Part shown: piece after piece, positions 33,476 to 43,600 of the stretch | How the letters are laid out: each line of letters starts with the position of its first letter | Position numbering within the stretch: the first letter of the stretch is position 1 | Source of the DNA: Leishmania infantum JPCM5 | Lineage: Eukaryota > Euglenozoa > Kinetoplastea > Trypanosomatida > Trypanosomatidae | DNA length: 64,000 nucleotides | Direction: 5' to 3' | Assembly (NCBI RefSeq): GCF_000002875.2 | Contig: NC_009402.2 | Location: forward strand, 183,501 to 247,500 | Notes under the pieces: model-generated | What the model was told of the DNA's origin: nothing | Databases searched by the model: none | What the model saw: the letters and a program-made list of their open reading frames with translations, nothing else | Position numbers and translations under genes: made by a program

Positions 33476-35017
33476 CTACTGCTGTTCCTTGAACTTCGTT
33501 GCAGGAAAAGCTGCGACGCTGCGTCTGTAGTGTCGCCGCTGCTGCCCCATTCCTTCCGTCACCCTCGTCTCCTCTGGCAAGTCTACAGCTCTTGGCGCAT
33601 CGACGCAAAGGACACGGTGTTGGCAACTTGCACTCGCTTTCCCCTGACTTTGCCCGCAGCGAGACTCTGCAGGCGCTTCCGCACCGTCGTACGTGGACGC
33701 GGCGGCGCTCGCAAGCGGCGACGTCTCCTTCTCTGTCAACGCCGCGGGTGACTGCTCGTCTAGCAGAAGGCGCAGCGCCGTGCGAACGCGGCGGTCCAAC
33801 AGCTTCGGTTCCTCCTCGTACTGGTAACAGAGAAAGCCGACGGAGAGCAGATATACGGTGCACACGAACCAGTGGCGCGGGTAGGGCAGACGACCACGCA
33901 GGTTCTGCGTAAGCAGAAAAGAGCGAAGCGCGTGCATGGAGCAGTACAGGGCGAGATCCATGCGACGTCCCTTCGGCTCGAGCAGCGTTGCCAGCCCAGC
34001 TATGGAACTCAGCGCCGTCACCGTCTTCGTGCCTCCGCCCCGGTGTTGCACACCAAAGCAGGCGGAGCGCAGAATGATTGCAGTGTACAAGGCGAGAAAC
34101 AGGGCGCTAATCAGCATCGAGCGCACGTTTTGCATGATCGTGGAAACTGGGTTCGTCATGAGACGCCTGCGTTGGAACGCCAGCATCGACACAAATCGAA
34201 GCGGGCCGTAAAGCGGCACGCCCATGGTAAGGATGTTCTTAAAGATGAAGATCATCGCCCACACGTTGCACGAGTAATCGCCGTGTGCCACCTTGCAAAG
34301 GGTGTTGGCGCCGCTTTGGCCGAAGTTCTCGATCAGGGGAAGCTTCCTCGACCAGCAGTAGTCTACAAGATCGGGGAGAAGACGCTGGCGGCAGAACCCA
34401 GAATGGCCGCGGATGAGCTTCTCTGGAAAGGTAGAGGCGCGGTTCAGGAAGCCTTGGTACGACTTCGGCAACGTGTTGGGGTTGAAGAGACAGCCGTAGG
34501 CGATTTGAGACGAGCTCAGACACATGAGCACCACGTCGTAGTGGTGGAACTCCTGAAGGATCTTTGGCATGCGTGGCAGAAGGTAGCGCAGCGAGAAGGT
34601 GTGGGCGCTGCGGACGAACAGGTACAGGCACAGCTCCGTGCGCGTCTCCTTGTTCATGACAAACGCAGGCGTGGCGCTAGTGCAGCCCGCCAGCAGCGAC
34701 ACAAACTTCTCCGAGACTCCGAATGGCGTGAGGATGCGAAGCAGTGTCTGCAGGCAGAAACGGAAGCTCGAGAAGCCGCCGAAGACGGCCGCCCATTTCA
34801 AAGGATCCAGCGAGAGGAATTCAGACGGTACGCGGACTAAGAACGCTCTGGAGACACCATGCTTCACTAAGGCTTTCACAACTCCCATGAGAACGCGTCC
34901 AATGGCGGCGTAGATGCTATTGCGAATGACAATCTTCAGCGTGTGATTCAATGAGAGATGCTTGCGATACTGGATCTCTCGCAGCTCGCCATCGCTGGGG
35001 CTGGTGGGTTCCTGCAT
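33476..35017 (-). CDS. TMEM135-like multi-pass membrane protein
   Basis: A 513-residue polytopic protein resembling TMEM135/PMP52, a Tim17-related membrane protein linked in animals to peroxisomes, mitochondrial dynamics and lipid handling. Family-like segments are AAVFGGFSSFRFCLQTLLR, VSLLAGCTSATPAFV, KETRTELCLYLFVRSAHT, SSSQIAYGCLFNPNTLPKSY (compare the RPSYWKFL region of TMEM135) and a Cys-containing C-terminal domain around KVAHGDYSCNVWAMIFIFKN. At least five hydrophobic stretches are visible between residues about 25 and 420. The last 90 residues are soluble and Ala/Ser/Glu-rich. The start ATG was verified and the stop is TAG. Family assignment is by remembered pattern, and the cell location is not shown by the sequence. 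Confidence 0.7.
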   Translation of the reverse strand: MQEPTSPSDGELREIQYRKHLSLNHTLKIVIRNSIYAAIGRVLMGVVKALVKHGVSRAFLVRVPSEFLSLDPLKWAAVFGGFSSFRFCLQTLLRILTPFGVSEKFVSLLAGCTSATPAFVMNKETRTELCLYLFVRSAHTFSLRYLLPRMPKILQEFHHYDVVLMCLSSSQIAYGCLFNPNTLPKSYQGFLNRASTFPEKLIRGHSGFCRQRLLPDLVDYCWSRKLPLIENFGQSGANTLCKVAHGDYSCNVWAMIFIFKNILTMGVPLYGPLRFVSMLAFQRRRLMTNPVSTIMQNVRSMLISALFLALYTAIILRSACFGVQHRGGGTKTVTALSSIAGLATLLEPKGRRMDLALYCSMHALRSFLLTQNLRGRLPYPRHWFVCTVYLLSVGFLCYQYEEEPKLLDRRVRTALRLLLDEQSPAALTEKETSPLASAAASTYDGAEAPAESRCGQSQGKASASCQHRVLCVDAPRAVDLPEETRVTEGMGQQRRHYRRSVAAFPATKFKEQQ

Positions 35018-35677
35018 TTTTCGTCCAGCAAGGCGTAGCTTGCGAAACTCGACTTCCTCTTCGGATCTCGCCAGTCTCTGCTTCTCAGCGCTGAATGAAG
35101 CAGATATGTTCTTTTTACTGCGCCAGGGAAACGCCAGGCACGCCTCTATGGTAGAAGGTGTGTACTATAAGCTCTATGTGCCGCTGCCTTTTAAAAGAAA
35201 AAAAAAGGCTGGCCGTGTAGTGATTTATGCGAGCTGCTTCGGAGACATTCAGTTGAGGGGTTGATCGGCAGAAAAGAGGGGAAGCAATCCGTGCCGTTAA
35301 AGGCGTTGGCCCGAAAGGGTGGGGGAGAAAGGCAAGATGACAAACAGTGCGAGAGGAGTGAGCACGACGAGAACGATTTGCTCTCTTTTCCAACGGCATC
35401 TGCAGCCAATGCGTTGCAGAGAGGAGCAAAGCTGTAATTTTTGCTTTTGCTGAGCCGCTAAGGCTACCTCAATAAGAAGTCCAGAATGAAAAGGATTGTC
35501 CTGACTACCTCTATGCCGACATTGCCTGGGGTGGCACCAGCTCAGCATGGCTGCGTTGCAGGCAGAACCAAAAAGGCGAGAGAAGAGCTACGTAGACATG
35601 AAAAAGAAGCACATGACGCATAGACCATGGCAAGGATGTACCACGAAAACAAAGAAAACCAAACAAGAATGATTGCA
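35018..35677. other. Short spacer upstream of TMEM135-like gene
   Basis: About 660 bp. A minus-strand pyrimidine tract appears near 35190-35210 (plus-strand A-run), a probable splicing signal for the TMEM135-like gene. No gene seen. Confidence 0.5.
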
Positions 35678-37003
35678 CTAGAGGTCCGAAAAGAAAACCT
35701 CCTTCTCAAAGGCAACAGAATCTTTGTTCACACGGCGCACAAGTATCATCTCCCCATCTTTCTCGAAAAACTCCTTGGCAGCCCGCACATTTGGTTCGTC
35801 AAGGGTAATAAATTGTGCCTTACGCTCCGCCTCCCTGCGCCTCCGCTCGCGCCGCAGCGCTTTCTCCCGCTCCAGTCTCTCCAGCTTTGCCTTGAAGCGG
35901 GCTGCTTCTCTCTTCTGCTGCTCTTTTTTCCACTTTTCGATCCTCTCCGCCTTCTCTTTCTCCTCGGCGGAGTCGTCGACAGAGAATAGGGAAGCGCGAA
36001 TGTTGGTCTGTCTGTCGTCTATTAGCTCGGTCTGCAGAACGAGTAATCTCTTTTTGTCGCTGTCAGACGCTTTCAAGGAAAATGCAAGAAAGGGAGAGCG
36101 GGATGTGGCTTTACTGACAGCGGGTAACTCGGGTGCCTCTTTTTTGATAGCGTGTCGTCCATTGTCGTCGACGACGTACCACTTGGCTCTCTCAGATGTT
36201 TCGTTCGAGCACGCGTACTGGAGCTTTACTCCCGAAAACATGACAGATGCTGGTGGTGTAGATACGTTGAGCATCCTCATGGCTGACCAGTGCCTGCCTG
36301 CATAGCCAGATGACACACTAGTGTAGTACGATCCATTGAAGGACGACACTACAGAGAGCACGCGGCCACCTTCATAAATCATGTAATGCTGCTGAGCCTC
36401 TTGCAGGTTAGGGATGACTGAAATCGCATTGTAGACAAAGCCATCCTCAGAGCGGAACACAACAACTTTCTTGTCTTCCGCCTCATTAATAGTCGTCGAC
36501 AGAAAGATGTACGCATCGTCTTCCTCCATGTAAATCGCATTTCCGTTAAAATAAACCTGATTCAACACTCCAGTAAGCTTGTCGCCTTTGAAAACAAAGC
36601 GTCTTTCGCTGTTTTCTTTGTAAATGGTAGCATTTTGAACCTTGAACGAGAAAGCAGCATATTCCGCGTCTCCATCCTCCGGCTGCTGCACCTGTTCATG
36701 GGGACAGAAGAGCTGATGATCGACCACTATTCCCCTCAAGCACATGTCATCAACGTTCTTTATTACTTCAAATGTCGAACCACTGTCAAAGGTGCAGTGC
36801 GTAGACGCAATCGTGTTTGCATTCTGATCATCTGCAGCAACAGTGTGGAAGCAGAGCGAGCTGTTAGAGAACTGAACAGCATGTTGTGATAGCTCTGCCT
36901 CTGCTCCCAGAAGTGTGCTTTGAGCCAGCTCTACAGACAATGCATCTGCACAAGCGCAAGCAGATGCGAGAAGAAATAGGACAGCAATAATATGGTGATG
37001 CAT
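35678..37003 (-). CDS. Secreted/lumenal protein with C-terminal charged coiled coil
   Basis: A 441-residue protein of unknown function. Residues 1-22 form a clear signal peptide (HHHIIAVLFLLASACACADA). Residues about 25-300 are beta-rich with six cysteines and several N-glycosylation sequons (NSS, NAT, NGS, NVS, NET). The segment around GDKLTGVLNQVYFNGNAIY and VVVFRSEDGFVYNAIS faintly resembles a beta-propeller of the sialidase type (an Asp-box-like S-x-D-G), too weak to assign. Residues about 330-410 are an Arg/Lys/Glu-rich helix (EKAERIEKWKKEQQKRE onward), then a short ordered tail ending FFSDL. No second membrane span or GPI signal is seen. GC content is lower than in genes further left. 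The frame extends to a TTG upstream; ATG 37003 fits the signal peptide. Confidence 0.75.
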   Translation of the reverse strand: MHHHIIAVLFLLASACACADALSVELAQSTLLGAEAELSQHAVQFSNSSLCFHTVAADDQNANTIASTHCTFDSGSTFEVIKNVDDMCLRGIVVDHQLFCPHEQVQQPEDGDAEYAAFSFKVQNATIYKENSERRFVFKGDKLTGVLNQVYFNGNAIYMEEDDAYIFLSTTINEAEDKKVVVFRSEDGFVYNAISVIPNLQEAQQHYMIYEGGRVLSVVSSFNGSYYTSVSSGYAGRHWSAMRMLNVSTPPASVMFSGVKLQYACSNETSERAKWYVVDDNGRHAIKKEAPELPAVSKATSRSPFLAFSLKASDSDKKRLLVLQTELIDDRQTNIRASLFSVDDSAEEKEKAERIEKWKKEQQKREAARFKAKLERLEREKALRRERRRREAERKAQFITLDEPNVRAAKEFFEKDGEMILVRRVNKDSVAFEKEVFFSDL

Positions 37004-37579
37004 GGTGAGGCTGCCCAACGTAGCGTGCCTCTCCGCAGTTGAAAAAAGAAAAGGTAGAAAGGTAGCCCTTGAGAGGCCGGTAAATCACGGTGAGTTGCTA
37101 GACTGGGCAAAAAGGGAACAAAAAAAGAAAACGCATGGACAAGGAGGTGAGACGTTGTTTCTCGGCATTGGAAGTAGGTGCTTTGTGGCACAAATCATTG
37201 TGATATTATTACTATTAATCGCTCCTCGAGCTTTATCGCCGTGAGGCTCTGCTATCCAGTCTCACTGCTGCTCCCAATCTGTTTAGGTGCAATTCCGGCT
37301 GTGTAGCAGAGCAAACGCTACTGTGGGAACCACTAGAAATGAGGTGCTAAAAACTCCTTTTTGTTTGCAGACACAAGCCTTCTATAGCTGTGAAAGTAAT
37401 GCGGGTTTGCCTTTTTTTGTTGTTGATTGCCCTTTCCCTCCTCAAACTCTTTCGCTTCCCTTCGTTCAGCAAACTCGTTCCGCAACGCTGACCTCATACC
37501 TGCGGATGCAAAGATCAATAATAAGTGAAAAGGCATGACTTTAAAAACAGAGCAAACAACCCTACAACTACCCCTACCA
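37004..37579. other. Short AT-richer spacer
   Basis: About 575 bp between the V-ATPase C gene and the secreted-protein gene. It is AT-richer than typical spacers in the window and lacks long microsatellites. No coding frame supported. Confidence 0.5.
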
Positions 37580-38722
37580 CTACTTTTGCACGTTCGTCAC
37601 TTTCAAGGAAACATAGGGGTACTCCTGCTGTAAAGCACCAGTATCAACAGTCACATCATTCGCCAACGGCGTCGTCAAATCGGGGTACACCTGCGCAATG
37701 CGCTTGCGGATTTCGGCCTCCTTATCCGCAGGCACCTGCAGCACCACAGCAATGAAGCGCGGCGGGAGTCCGAACTTCAGAAGCGCCTCGATAAACACCC
37801 TCACCGCCTTGAGGTGGATCCAGGCAACATAACAGGTGCAATACTGCTGCCACAGAAGCGTGTAAAGCGCCTTCTTCTCCTTTTCAGCCCTCTGCTGCAG
37901 GCTCCGCAACTCGGCGGAAGAAAGGTCGTCGGTGCCCTCCACTTCGCGGATAACATAACGCTTCTTGCGGCACGCCGTCTTTACATCATCCATGACTTTC
38001 CGGAACATAACAATGCTGTTGAGCACGTATTCCTTGTCTTCGGCCACAACACGGTTCGACTGCGGGCACACATACTCGTTCATCTTCCAGTAAGTCGCCA
38101 TCCATTCCTTTTGAGCCGCCACAGGTACCGCTACGAAAACGGTGGCCAACAACTCCGTGTCGACAAAGCACTGATAGTCCCGATTATAGAGAGCGACTAG
38201 CTCCCGAATTGGGCGGATGGACAGGTTTCCCTCACCCTTCCGGTTCGCCGCTATGAGTTTGTTGCGAGTTTCATTGTACTCCGCCAGCATGACACGGACA
38301 CGCTCATCAGCTGTAGCGTTGATTCGGGAAAATTTCTCTATTAGGTTCTGAATTGTCTCCTTGGGGTCGAACTGCGCAGTGCTCCACAGGAAGTTCTTGA
38401 TGTAGCCAGCGGACGACATTTCCTGAGTTTGGTTGATTCGGAACGTCGTGACTACACTGCGCGGCTTTCCGGACGTTTCCTCCATCAGCCCAATCAGCTT
38501 CTGCAGAGTATTTTCCATCATTGGATCCAGTTTCGCTAACTCATCGCTTGCCTCCATGAGAGAGTCCAACGTTCCGATCTTGAGGCTGGGGATAAAAAAG
38601 TGGCGAAACGTCTGTCCCAGAGGTCCCATCTGACGCACAAGCGCTTCATATTGAGCAGACTGCAGGGAATCCTGCGACTGCTGCAAGTATGGCAGCGCAA
38701 GAATTACAAAACTCTCGGTCAT
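37580..38722 (-). CDS. V-type H+-ATPase subunit C
   Basis: A 380-residue subunit C of the V1 sector, a peripheral-stalk component that links V1 to Vo and takes part in regulated disassembly. The N terminus MTESFVILALPYLQQSQDS matches the family's opening. The C-terminal signature WIHLKAVRVFIEALLKFGLPPRFIAVVLQVP and the closing LQQEYPYVSLKV are diagnostic. Length equals the usual 380-390. An open frame continues 32 codons upstream to another ATG (38818), but that extension has no counterpart in the family and contains acceptor-like AGs, so the start at 38722 is preferred. It is the first gene of the minus-strand unit next to the strand switch. In trypanosomatids the enzyme acidifies acidocalcisomes and endolysosomes. 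Confidence 0.92.
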   Translation of the reverse strand: MTESFVILALPYLQQSQDSLQSAQYEALVRQMGPLGQTFRHFFIPSLKIGTLDSLMEASDELAKLDPMMENTLQKLIGLMEETSGKPRSVVTTFRINQTQEMSSAGYIKNFLWSTAQFDPKETIQNLIEKFSRINATADERVRVMLAEYNETRNKLIAANRKGEGNLSIRPIRELVALYNRDYQCFVDTELLATVFVAVPVAAQKEWMATYWKMNEYVCPQSNRVVAEDKEYVLNSIVMFRKVMDDVKTACRKKRYVIREVEGTDDLSSAELRSLQQRAEKEKKALYTLLWQQYCTCYVAWIHLKAVRVFIEALLKFGLPPRFIAVVLQVPADKEAEIRKRIAQVYPDLTTPLANDVTVDTGALQQEYPYVSLKVTNVQK

Positions 38723-39189
38723 CTCTCGAAGGGAGATTATTCTGCCTGTGTAGGCCTTGCGGTGTACGGACGAGAAGTGGATTTTGAGCGAGGAGATAAC
38801 TGAATGTTTCAAAAACATTGAAGCATTGATAGAGCAGAAGGTCCCAACACTCCGACAGTCCCTTTACTAAAATCAGCATCTCTGTTTGCATTGCATCTTC
38901 AGTTCGCAGTGTCGCGATATGGTCGACGGTTTCACTTTTACTTGTATCGCAAGAAATGCAATTGAGGCTGCTGAAACCACATTGCACCCACCGAAGCCAT
39001 TGTCCCTTGTCTGAGCATTTCGCAGTGTGAGTAGCCTAATCTCAGTAATTTGGAAACATGGAATAGCAAAACCCTCACTTTAGCAGCTCCTTGATACCAC
39101 CTTCGCATCCGCGGTAACGACAAACGCAAGGTATTGCAACCTGCAAGGTCATTGAATTCATCACGCGAAGGCAGAGGAGAAAAATATAT

Positions 39190-39727
39190 TACCGTCACTG
39201 TGGCCATTTTACGAGAAAACAAGAGTGAAACTCCACGCTACCCGGCCTGTCACAGGATCCCATCTCGTGGCGCGAAGCAGACCTAGACACACATTACAGC
39301 AATACGCCGGCCCAGCCAGCTGAGATCACGGCCCCTGCCTCACACTCTACCCGTCTGCCCCGCAGGTCGCCGCACGGCCCCCCCCCTGCCAGCCGCCACC
39401 TGGTGCACCCCTCCAAGTCACTCGGGCCCCCCACCCATGGGCAGTGAGGACCAGCTGGGATACACTCGAGTGAAGCTGACACTCTGCCCATCAGGGGGAT
39501 GATACGCGTTCGTTGTCACCGGCCGCTCCGACGCAGCGCCATCCAGGGGACCTGGCCACCCACATCGGTAGCGGCAAATCGCCCTCACCTTTGTACGTCG
39601 TAAGCACCTGGCCCTGACACCACCAGAAGTGGTTCGGCGCTAGCAGGGAGAGGACGGCAGCCTGGCTTCCTCGCAGAGTGGATGGTGGACAAGGATGGCG
39701 CGTTGGGGTGTTCTCCCTTATCATGAA
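39190..39727 (-). mobile_element. SIDER2-like degenerate retroposon, copy B, in strand switch
   Basis: Direct-repeat partner of the element at 30264-30815, offset by 8915 bp. Positions 39238-39684 match 30323-30769 without a single difference, including the nine-C run. The 3' end retains the CAGTGA motif but continues into an A/T-rich segment (about 39178-39194) in place of a clean A-run. The 5' side keeps only patchy similarity to copy A (about 39685-39727). Near-perfect identity confined to the middle suggests gene conversion or recent duplication and is unusual for a family described as degenerate. Confidence 0.8.
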
Positions 39728-40539
39728 GTCGTAAAAGCAATACGCTATGAGCATATCGACGTTACACCTAAATCATGAGCACGCTTCTCGAGCGCAGGAA
39801 GGATCGCCGAGGTCGATCTGTGCCGGCTGGCCATAGCACATAGAGTCGCTCTCTCAACGGCGTGCTTCTTATCTCGAGCGTGAGGAATGTCGTGTCCAGA
39901 AAGGCTTTCAGCCCCCTCTCCCAACCCGAGCACCGGTGTCTGCCGCAGTTTTCAATTCTCATGCCTCTTCCCAGTGTATTCGATCATCACGTCAGCAGCA
40001 TCGTTATTGAACACAAGGAGTAAATGGCAAGGTGGGCCAGAAGGCCTTTGGGTGCAGCATGCCATCCTTCTCATCATACCGCGCCCAGAGGGCCCTCTAT
40101 GAGCGGAGCTCGTCGCCGAGAAAAGGCACTTGGATCCCTGAAAAAACAATCGAGCAAAGCATTTTTTTCTGTCTTTTGTTCTCGCTGGGGAGAGGGAGGA
40201 TTGCTTCACACATTCAACTATTAAAGTCGTTGGAGTGCGCAGGCTTCTGCACAGAAGCGGTCCTCTATCGTGGCCTGTAAGTACTTGACACAGCTGCAAA
40301 AGCTGATGCTGTTGGTTCTGAAGACAGCTGACAAGGTAGTGAACTTTCTATGGAAAAGTAGCTTTCAATCCGAGGCTGTCGAGGCTGTCTTTTTTATCTC
40401 TCCGTCGCTGCTGCTTCTTGCCAGCCCCTGGTCAAGAAAAAAAAATACCACTGACTATCCGAAGATCCTCGCACCATCCATTCTGCTGCTAACTATCACT
40501 TTCGCTTGACCTCTCTGTCTCCCACACCTTTCGCATCTA

Positions 40540-40569
40540 CCACTCTTTATTTTTTTTTCCGTTCCGCAG
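40540..40569 (+). promoter_or_regulatory. Inferred trans-splice acceptor of ASH-repeat gene
   Basis: A T-rich tract from about 40540 ends in CCGCAG, with AG at 40568-40569, 55 bases before the ATG at 40624. Other AGs at 40573-40574 and 40613-40614 are alternatives. This is the first acceptor of the plus-strand unit. Confidence 0.55.
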
Positions 40570-40623
40570 CGCAGCCAAATTTCATTCTCATTTTTTTTGG
40601 CTGCCTTGCCATAGAACAGCAAA

Positions 40624-43600
40624 ATGGACTTTCTTTCCTTTGACAACGGAGTGATCAAAAATCCATTCTACCGGAAAGACGTTGTTGACGGCGACGGCGG
40701 CTACAGCACTCATCGCAAATGGAATCGACAACCGCGCGACGCTATCAACAGCGCCACACCGGCATACACGCGCGATCTGCTGTCCGAAGACAAGACACCA
40801 TTCCAATGCAACCCAGCAGCTGTGTGCTTCGCCGATTACGATGTCGGCATAGAGCACAAGATTGTTGTCGCCTTCACAAACACGGCGACCGTCCCCAAAA
40901 CATTCCGAGTGATGCCCATTCTGCCGAGGTACGCAAACGTGGTGAGCGTTGAGTACACTGTTCCACCAAGAATATCACCAGGTCTGTCGTGGAATGTCAC
41001 CGTCAAATACCGACCTTGCGATGTGAGTGATATTTCCACCGCCATATATGTCAAGACTGATGAGGGCTACTTTGCGGTACCGCTCACCTCCTCGAAGAAA
41101 GCGTTTGTCTTTTCTGTGGAGCCGAGGAGCGTAAGTTTTGGCACCGTGATTGTGGGCGAAAAGCGCGCGAAGGTGATTACGCTGCGAAATAGTGGGGCAA
41201 TGCCGGGAACTGTGATTGTCGGTGGTGATTTCAAATCTCTCCTTGAGCAAAAGCACACCAATCCTGTCGATGGCAAACAAATGAGCTGTTTCCGAGTTTC
41301 ACCGCAGCAATACAAAATAGAGATTCCATCCTTCTCGAAGTCGCTGATAGTTCTCAGCTTTGCCCCGCTGAATCCGACGCAGATCAACAGCGAAATTACA
41401 TTCACAGAGAAGAACAGTTCTCAGCTACCTCATGCCATTTCAATTACAGGCAGCAGCACTAACCTTCCAGTGTTTCTTACAACGGGAAAACTAGAATTCG
41501 GGGCGTGCTTTTACGGCGAACGGTACTGGGATGAAGTGAGCGTCGTTAATAAAGCCAACATTGCCGCGGTTGCAGAGTTTCAAGTTCCTCCTTCGTTGGT
41601 TGGCGCCTTGGCTGTCTCCCCGTCGCGTGTGTGTGTGCAGTCTGGTGAGGAATACAGCGTGCGGGTTGTTTTTACGCCTTCGAAAGACCTGCCGAAAGAT
41701 TTCTCTTCGGTAATCAAGTGCGTCGTACAGAATCAAATACTGCCTCTCACTTTGAACGTAGACGGCGTGCTATCGCACCGCGCACCCTGCTTGCCGTCCA
41801 CTGCCTTTGATATTGGCACGATCCCGCTGCAAACGATGAGATCAGTACAGGTGCCTGTTACGAACGAATCGAGTGTGAAACAGCTCGTTGGATTCGACAA
41901 TCTTCCTCCTTGGGTCGTAGTTACCCCTGAGGTTTTGGCGCTCGTACCTTTTGAGACGGCGAGCTTCACCCTCAAGATGGAGGCCCCGCAGGAGGGCCGT
42001 TTTTCGCACCGCCTGAAGCTCATAAACGAGTTTGGTGACACGCAGCACATTTCTGTTAGCGGACAGGGAGCACGTCCTCCGTTAGCGCTGTCAGCGCGGA
42101 CGCTGTTGCTTCCCCCCTGCAACATTGGCCGCAGTGTTTTTGCAACGACAGTGCTTTCAAACACAAGTGGGAAACTGGTTCAGTTTAGATTTTTTGTCCC
42201 GCGCTTTTTTTTCAAAGTGTCTCCTAACGCAGGTGTTTTGCAACCCGGCGAAAGTGTTGTGGTGGCTATCTTTTTCCATGCACCCATGGAGTACGAGTAC
42301 GTGGAGTCCCCGCAGCCGGCCGCTCCACCGCATCGGGCGAGGCCGAAAAAAGACGTCTCGATTGGATTCGTCTCCGATGCACCGCCACCGCAAAAGCAAT
42401 CTATGTATGATGACTGGGAGTCTGGCAGCGAAAAGGAGCTATGGAGCAGGCATAAGCAGTTTCGAATTCAGTGCTGCTTGAACGGCTTAGACGATGAATG
42501 CTGCTTTATTGTGGTGAGGTGCTGTGCGGTGAGGCCATCTGCTAGGATCGAGGAGGCTGAAAAGGCACCAAGCACGCTACCAACAAAACAACAGAAGCCG
42601 ACTGAAAGCGATGCTCGCCGGGTGTCCGTAAAGGGCTTCGTTGTCGCAGATAGAGATGAAAATGTTGCTAAGTCTCAAAGCTACAAGGGAGAGGTGTTCA
42701 TCGAGTTTGGGAAAGTGCCCATTCATCATGCTTCTATTCGTTCGTGCAAGGTGCATAATACTGGCGATGCACCTTTCATGATTCGCGCTCCGCCGCTGAA
42801 CCCGTTTTCTTCGTTTTCTATTCTGGCTGTGGCATTCGACGAGGTACCGCCGCACACCGAAGCAGAGATACACTTCTCCTTTCACCCAGACGCGTACGGG
42901 AAATTCAATGAGCTAATAAAGGTGGAGCTGGCTATGCCCGATGACACAGTCGCTTTTGTTTTTGTGAACATGCAGGGGACATGCAGCCCGACACAGTTGA
43001 CCATTACTCCAGCAGAAAGCGTTTCGCAACAGGACGCTTCCTCTATTGTTTCTGTGGAGCATCTGGCGTTTGACTGTACGCAGAAGAGCGAATCCACGCG
43101 GAAGGGTTTGAGCTTCCACAACGTGGGCTCTTTCTCCCTTGAAATCTTAATTACCAGTTACACGGAGGAAGGTGAAAATGCGCATAACGGGAGCAATGCT
43201 GTGCTTTTTGATCCGAGCGACATACTGCCCTTTCTGGTGCACCCGCGTGCATTCACCCTCCAGCCGAACACGAAGCAGATTGTGGATGTTGTGTTTGCGC
43301 CCTCGGATGCTGGGGTGTACTCGAAACGACTGAGCATTGCTGCCAGCGGCGAAACTCGTGAACTCGCTCTCGAGGGTCGAAGTGTCAGTGGCGGCATCTA
43401 CTGCTTTGTGCCGATCTCAGATGTGAAAACGGGTAGATCAACCGCAGTCTCCTTCGAAGGCGGGATCGGTTGCCAGCCTGACTACCCTGTCTCACTGTCT
43501 TTTGCGGAGGAGGAAAGCAAAATACTGATACTCGGTAATCTTCTCAAAGGCCTCAGTGTGGAATACAGTGCGCAGAACTGGGAGCAGACGCGCCCTCTCG

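Larger units (their letters stand above)
38723..40623. promoter_or_regulatory. Divergent strand-switch region (putative Pol II start region)
   Basis: Genes to the left are all on the minus strand and genes to the right all on the plus strand, so this 1.9-kb segment is a divergent strand switch. In trypanosomatids such regions are the broad transcription start zones for both units, marked by histone variants and acetylation and lacking a TATA-type promoter. The sequence is AT-richer than most of the window. A SIDER2-like element occupies 39190-39727. No gene frame inside is convincing. Confidence 0.85.

Noticed and set aside
33872..34840. 322-codon plus-strand frame opposite the TMEM135-like gene
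   Set aside because: Antisense shadow; the opposite strand encodes the conserved membrane protein.
38723..38818. 32-codon N-terminal extension of V-ATPase subunit C with its own ATG
   Set aside because: The family begins at the MTESF-type start; the extension lacks family similarity and overlaps likely splicing signals. Not excluded experimentally.
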